Shown piece by piece: positions 9,309 through 10,187 of a stretch of DNA of 10,187 nt. The DNA is from Gemmatimonadales bacterium (GTDB lineage: Bacteria; Gemmatimonadota; Gemmatimonadetes; Gemmatimonadales; GWC2-71-9), in NCBI GenBank assembly GCA_004525055.1, contig SPDF01000037.1, positions 1-10,187 on the forward strand, written 5' to 3'. The position numbers were made by a program, and so were the translations under genes. The notes beneath the pieces were generated by a model that did no database searches, was not told the origin of the DNA, and was given only the letters and a program-made list of their open reading frames with translations. The stretch's first letter is position 1; each line of letters begins with the position of its first letter.

Positions 9309-9836
9309 TCAGCGCCGACGGCGGCTCCGCTTCTTCTTGGGCGGCGCGTCGGCGGACTCCAGCTCGGGCGTCACCTCGGGAACCGGCGCTCCGATTCTAC
9401 GCAAACCTTCATACAGTACGACGCTGACGGCGTTGGCCAGATTGAGGCTCCGGACCTCGCCCGGCATCGGGATCCTGAAGCAACGCTCCGGGTGCTTTTC
9501 CAGAATCCGGTCCGGCATGCCGTCCGTTTCGTTCCCGAAGACGAGGACGCTGTTCCAGGCGAAGGGCGCCTCGGAAAGGTCTCGCGTGGCGTTGGCGGAG
9601 AAGTAGAGCGTCCGGTCGCGCGCGATGGCATCGCGAAAGGCGAACCAGTCGGGGTGCACCCAGAGATCCACCTTGTCCCAGTAATCGAGGCCGGCACGCT
9701 TGACCTCCTTGTCGTCCACGGAGAAGCCCAGCGGCTCGATGAGGTGGAGCGGCGCACCAGCTGCCGCGCAGAGACGGGCGATGTTGCCGGTGTTCGGCGG
9801 GATCCGCGGTTCGATCAGCGCGACGTGCAAGGCCAT
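9309..9836 (-). CDS. trmL: tRNA (cytidine/uridine-34 2'-O)-methyltransferase
   Basis: SPOUT-fold, SAM-dependent enzyme that 2'-O-methylates the wobble nucleotide 34 of certain leucine tRNAs. The 175 residues show the full family pattern: PRIPPNTGNIARLC at 10-23, GLDYWDKV at 49-56, the knot motif FGNETDGMP at 100-108, and IPMPGEVRSLNLANA at 122-136 containing the conserved R129 and N132. The core ends near residue 150, as expected for the 155-160 residue family. About 20 more residues follow and end in a strongly basic tail, KKKRSRRRR (167-175), which is not part of the usual enzyme. The ATG at 9836 gives the standard MALHVALIEP start; GGAG lies about 11 nt upstream. It sits 57 nt after moaA on the same strand and may share its transcript. 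A related SpoU/TrmH specificity cannot be fully ruled out. Confidence 0.93.
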   Translation of the reverse strand: MALHVALIEPRIPPNTGNIARLCAAAGAPLHLIEPLGFSVDDKEVKRAGLDYWDKVDLWVHPDWFAFRDAIARDRTLYFSANATRDLSEAPFAWNSVLVFGNETDGMPDRILEKHPERCFRIPMPGEVRSLNLANAVSVVLYEGLRRIGAPVPEVTPELESADAPPKKKRSRRRR

Positions 9837-9893
9837 GGATTATTGGCTCCGAAGTAAATCTTCACGAAACGGGGTGAGCGCCGTCGCTCGACG

Positions 9894-10187
9894 TCAGCCG
9901 CCTCGCGTGTGCATCTCGCGCCGCGGATCGGCGCGGAGCGACTCGACCTGGTACAGGACACCGCGTGAGGGAACCGCCAGCCGTTCCTCCGCCCCGCGGT
10001 CCGTGCGCGACGTCCACCGCTCCCGGATCAAGGAGGCCAGCTCCTCGTCCGTCGCCCCATCCCGAAGGACATCGCGGAGGTTGATCCCCTCGGTCGCATA
10101 GAGACAGAGGTACCAGGTGCCATCCGCGGTGAGCCGGCTCCGGTCGCACTCGCGACAGAACGGCGCGGTCGTGGACGCGATGACACC
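9894..10187 (-). CDS. moaA: GTP 3',8-cyclase MoaA, C-terminal 97 residues only (5' end outside window)
   Basis: C-terminal part of the radical-SAM enzyme that cyclises GTP in the first step of molybdenum cofactor synthesis. The frame is open to the window edge and ends in TGA at 9896-9894. The fragment begins GVIASTTAPFCREC and carries the C-terminal [4Fe-4S] cluster ligands in the MoaA spacing C-x2-C-x13-C (fragment residues 11, 14 and 28; FCRECDRSRLTADG then WYLC). It continues with the family's SRLTADG and DLR-like segment, then EALRADP-like sequence (ESLRADPRREMH), and ends in the conserved Gly-Gly (HTRGG) needed for activity in MoaA. The radical-SAM CxxxCxxC motif would lie upstream, beyond the window. 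A gap of 57 nt with no strong terminator separates it from trmL. Confidence 0.95.
   Translation of the reverse strand, partial: GVIASTTAPFCRECDRSRLTADGTWYLCLYATEGINLRDVLRDGATDEELASLIRERWTSRTDRGAEERLAVPSRGVLYQVESLRADPRREMHTRGG

Noticed and set aside
9841..9893. Short inverted repeat GAGCG/CGCTC between moaA and trmL as a terminator
   Set aside because: Only 5 bp with a short loop and no U run; too weak to support termination in GC-rich DNA.
9862..10149. 95-codon minus-strand frame at the right end
   Set aside because: It is a shifted reading of the moaA C-terminus; the correct frame has the three cluster cysteines and ends in Gly-Gly.

Overview
The window is high-GC, densely packed chromosomal DNA from a Gram-negative bacterium. 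Three things point to two membranes: an outer-membrane beta-barrel, a surface lipoprotein with a lipobox, and a secreted M1 metallopeptidase. The style of the M1 peptidase and the order mdh-sdhC-sdhA-sdhB, with a one-piece di-haem SdhC, suggest Gemmatimonadota or a related phylum. That placement is inference from memory of those families, not a search result.

Layout. Positions 1-1872 (+) hold most of an M1 family metallopeptidase whose 5' end lies outside the window. A perfect 18-bp hairpin at 1893-1932 separates it from everything else, all of which is on the minus strand. In transcription order, right to left, these genes are: the 3' end of moaA (molybdenum cofactor, 10187-9894), trmL (tRNA 2'-O-methyltransferase, 9836-9309), mdh (malate dehydrogenase, 9218-8292), sdhC (8295-7633), sdhA (7636-5717), sdhB (5717-4944), an outer-membrane beta-barrel of unknown function (about 4947-3709), and a lipoprotein with two Ig-like domains and a beta-propeller (3702-1948).

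The genes from mdh to the lipoprotein look like one transcription unit. Stop and start codons overlap at four successive junctions: mdh/sdhC ATGA, sdhC/sdhA GTGA, sdhA/sdhB TGATG and sdhB/barrel CTGA. The barrel and lipoprotein are 6 nt apart. Mdh oxidises malate to oxaloacetate, and SdhCAB oxidises succinate and passes electrons to the membrane quinone pool. The first four genes are therefore a TCA-cycle/respiratory unit. The last two encode exported cell-envelope proteins that no standard role of complex II explains.

Most of the window is ordinary housekeeping sequence. The parts worth a second look are the junction between sdhB and the barrel gene (an apparent CTG start and a strong hairpin just inside the gene), the two envelope proteins attached to the sdh operon, and an SdhC that contains no glutamate at all. 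No RNA genes, mobile elements, CRISPR arrays or prophage traces were seen, and no stretch above 300 bases lacks a gene.
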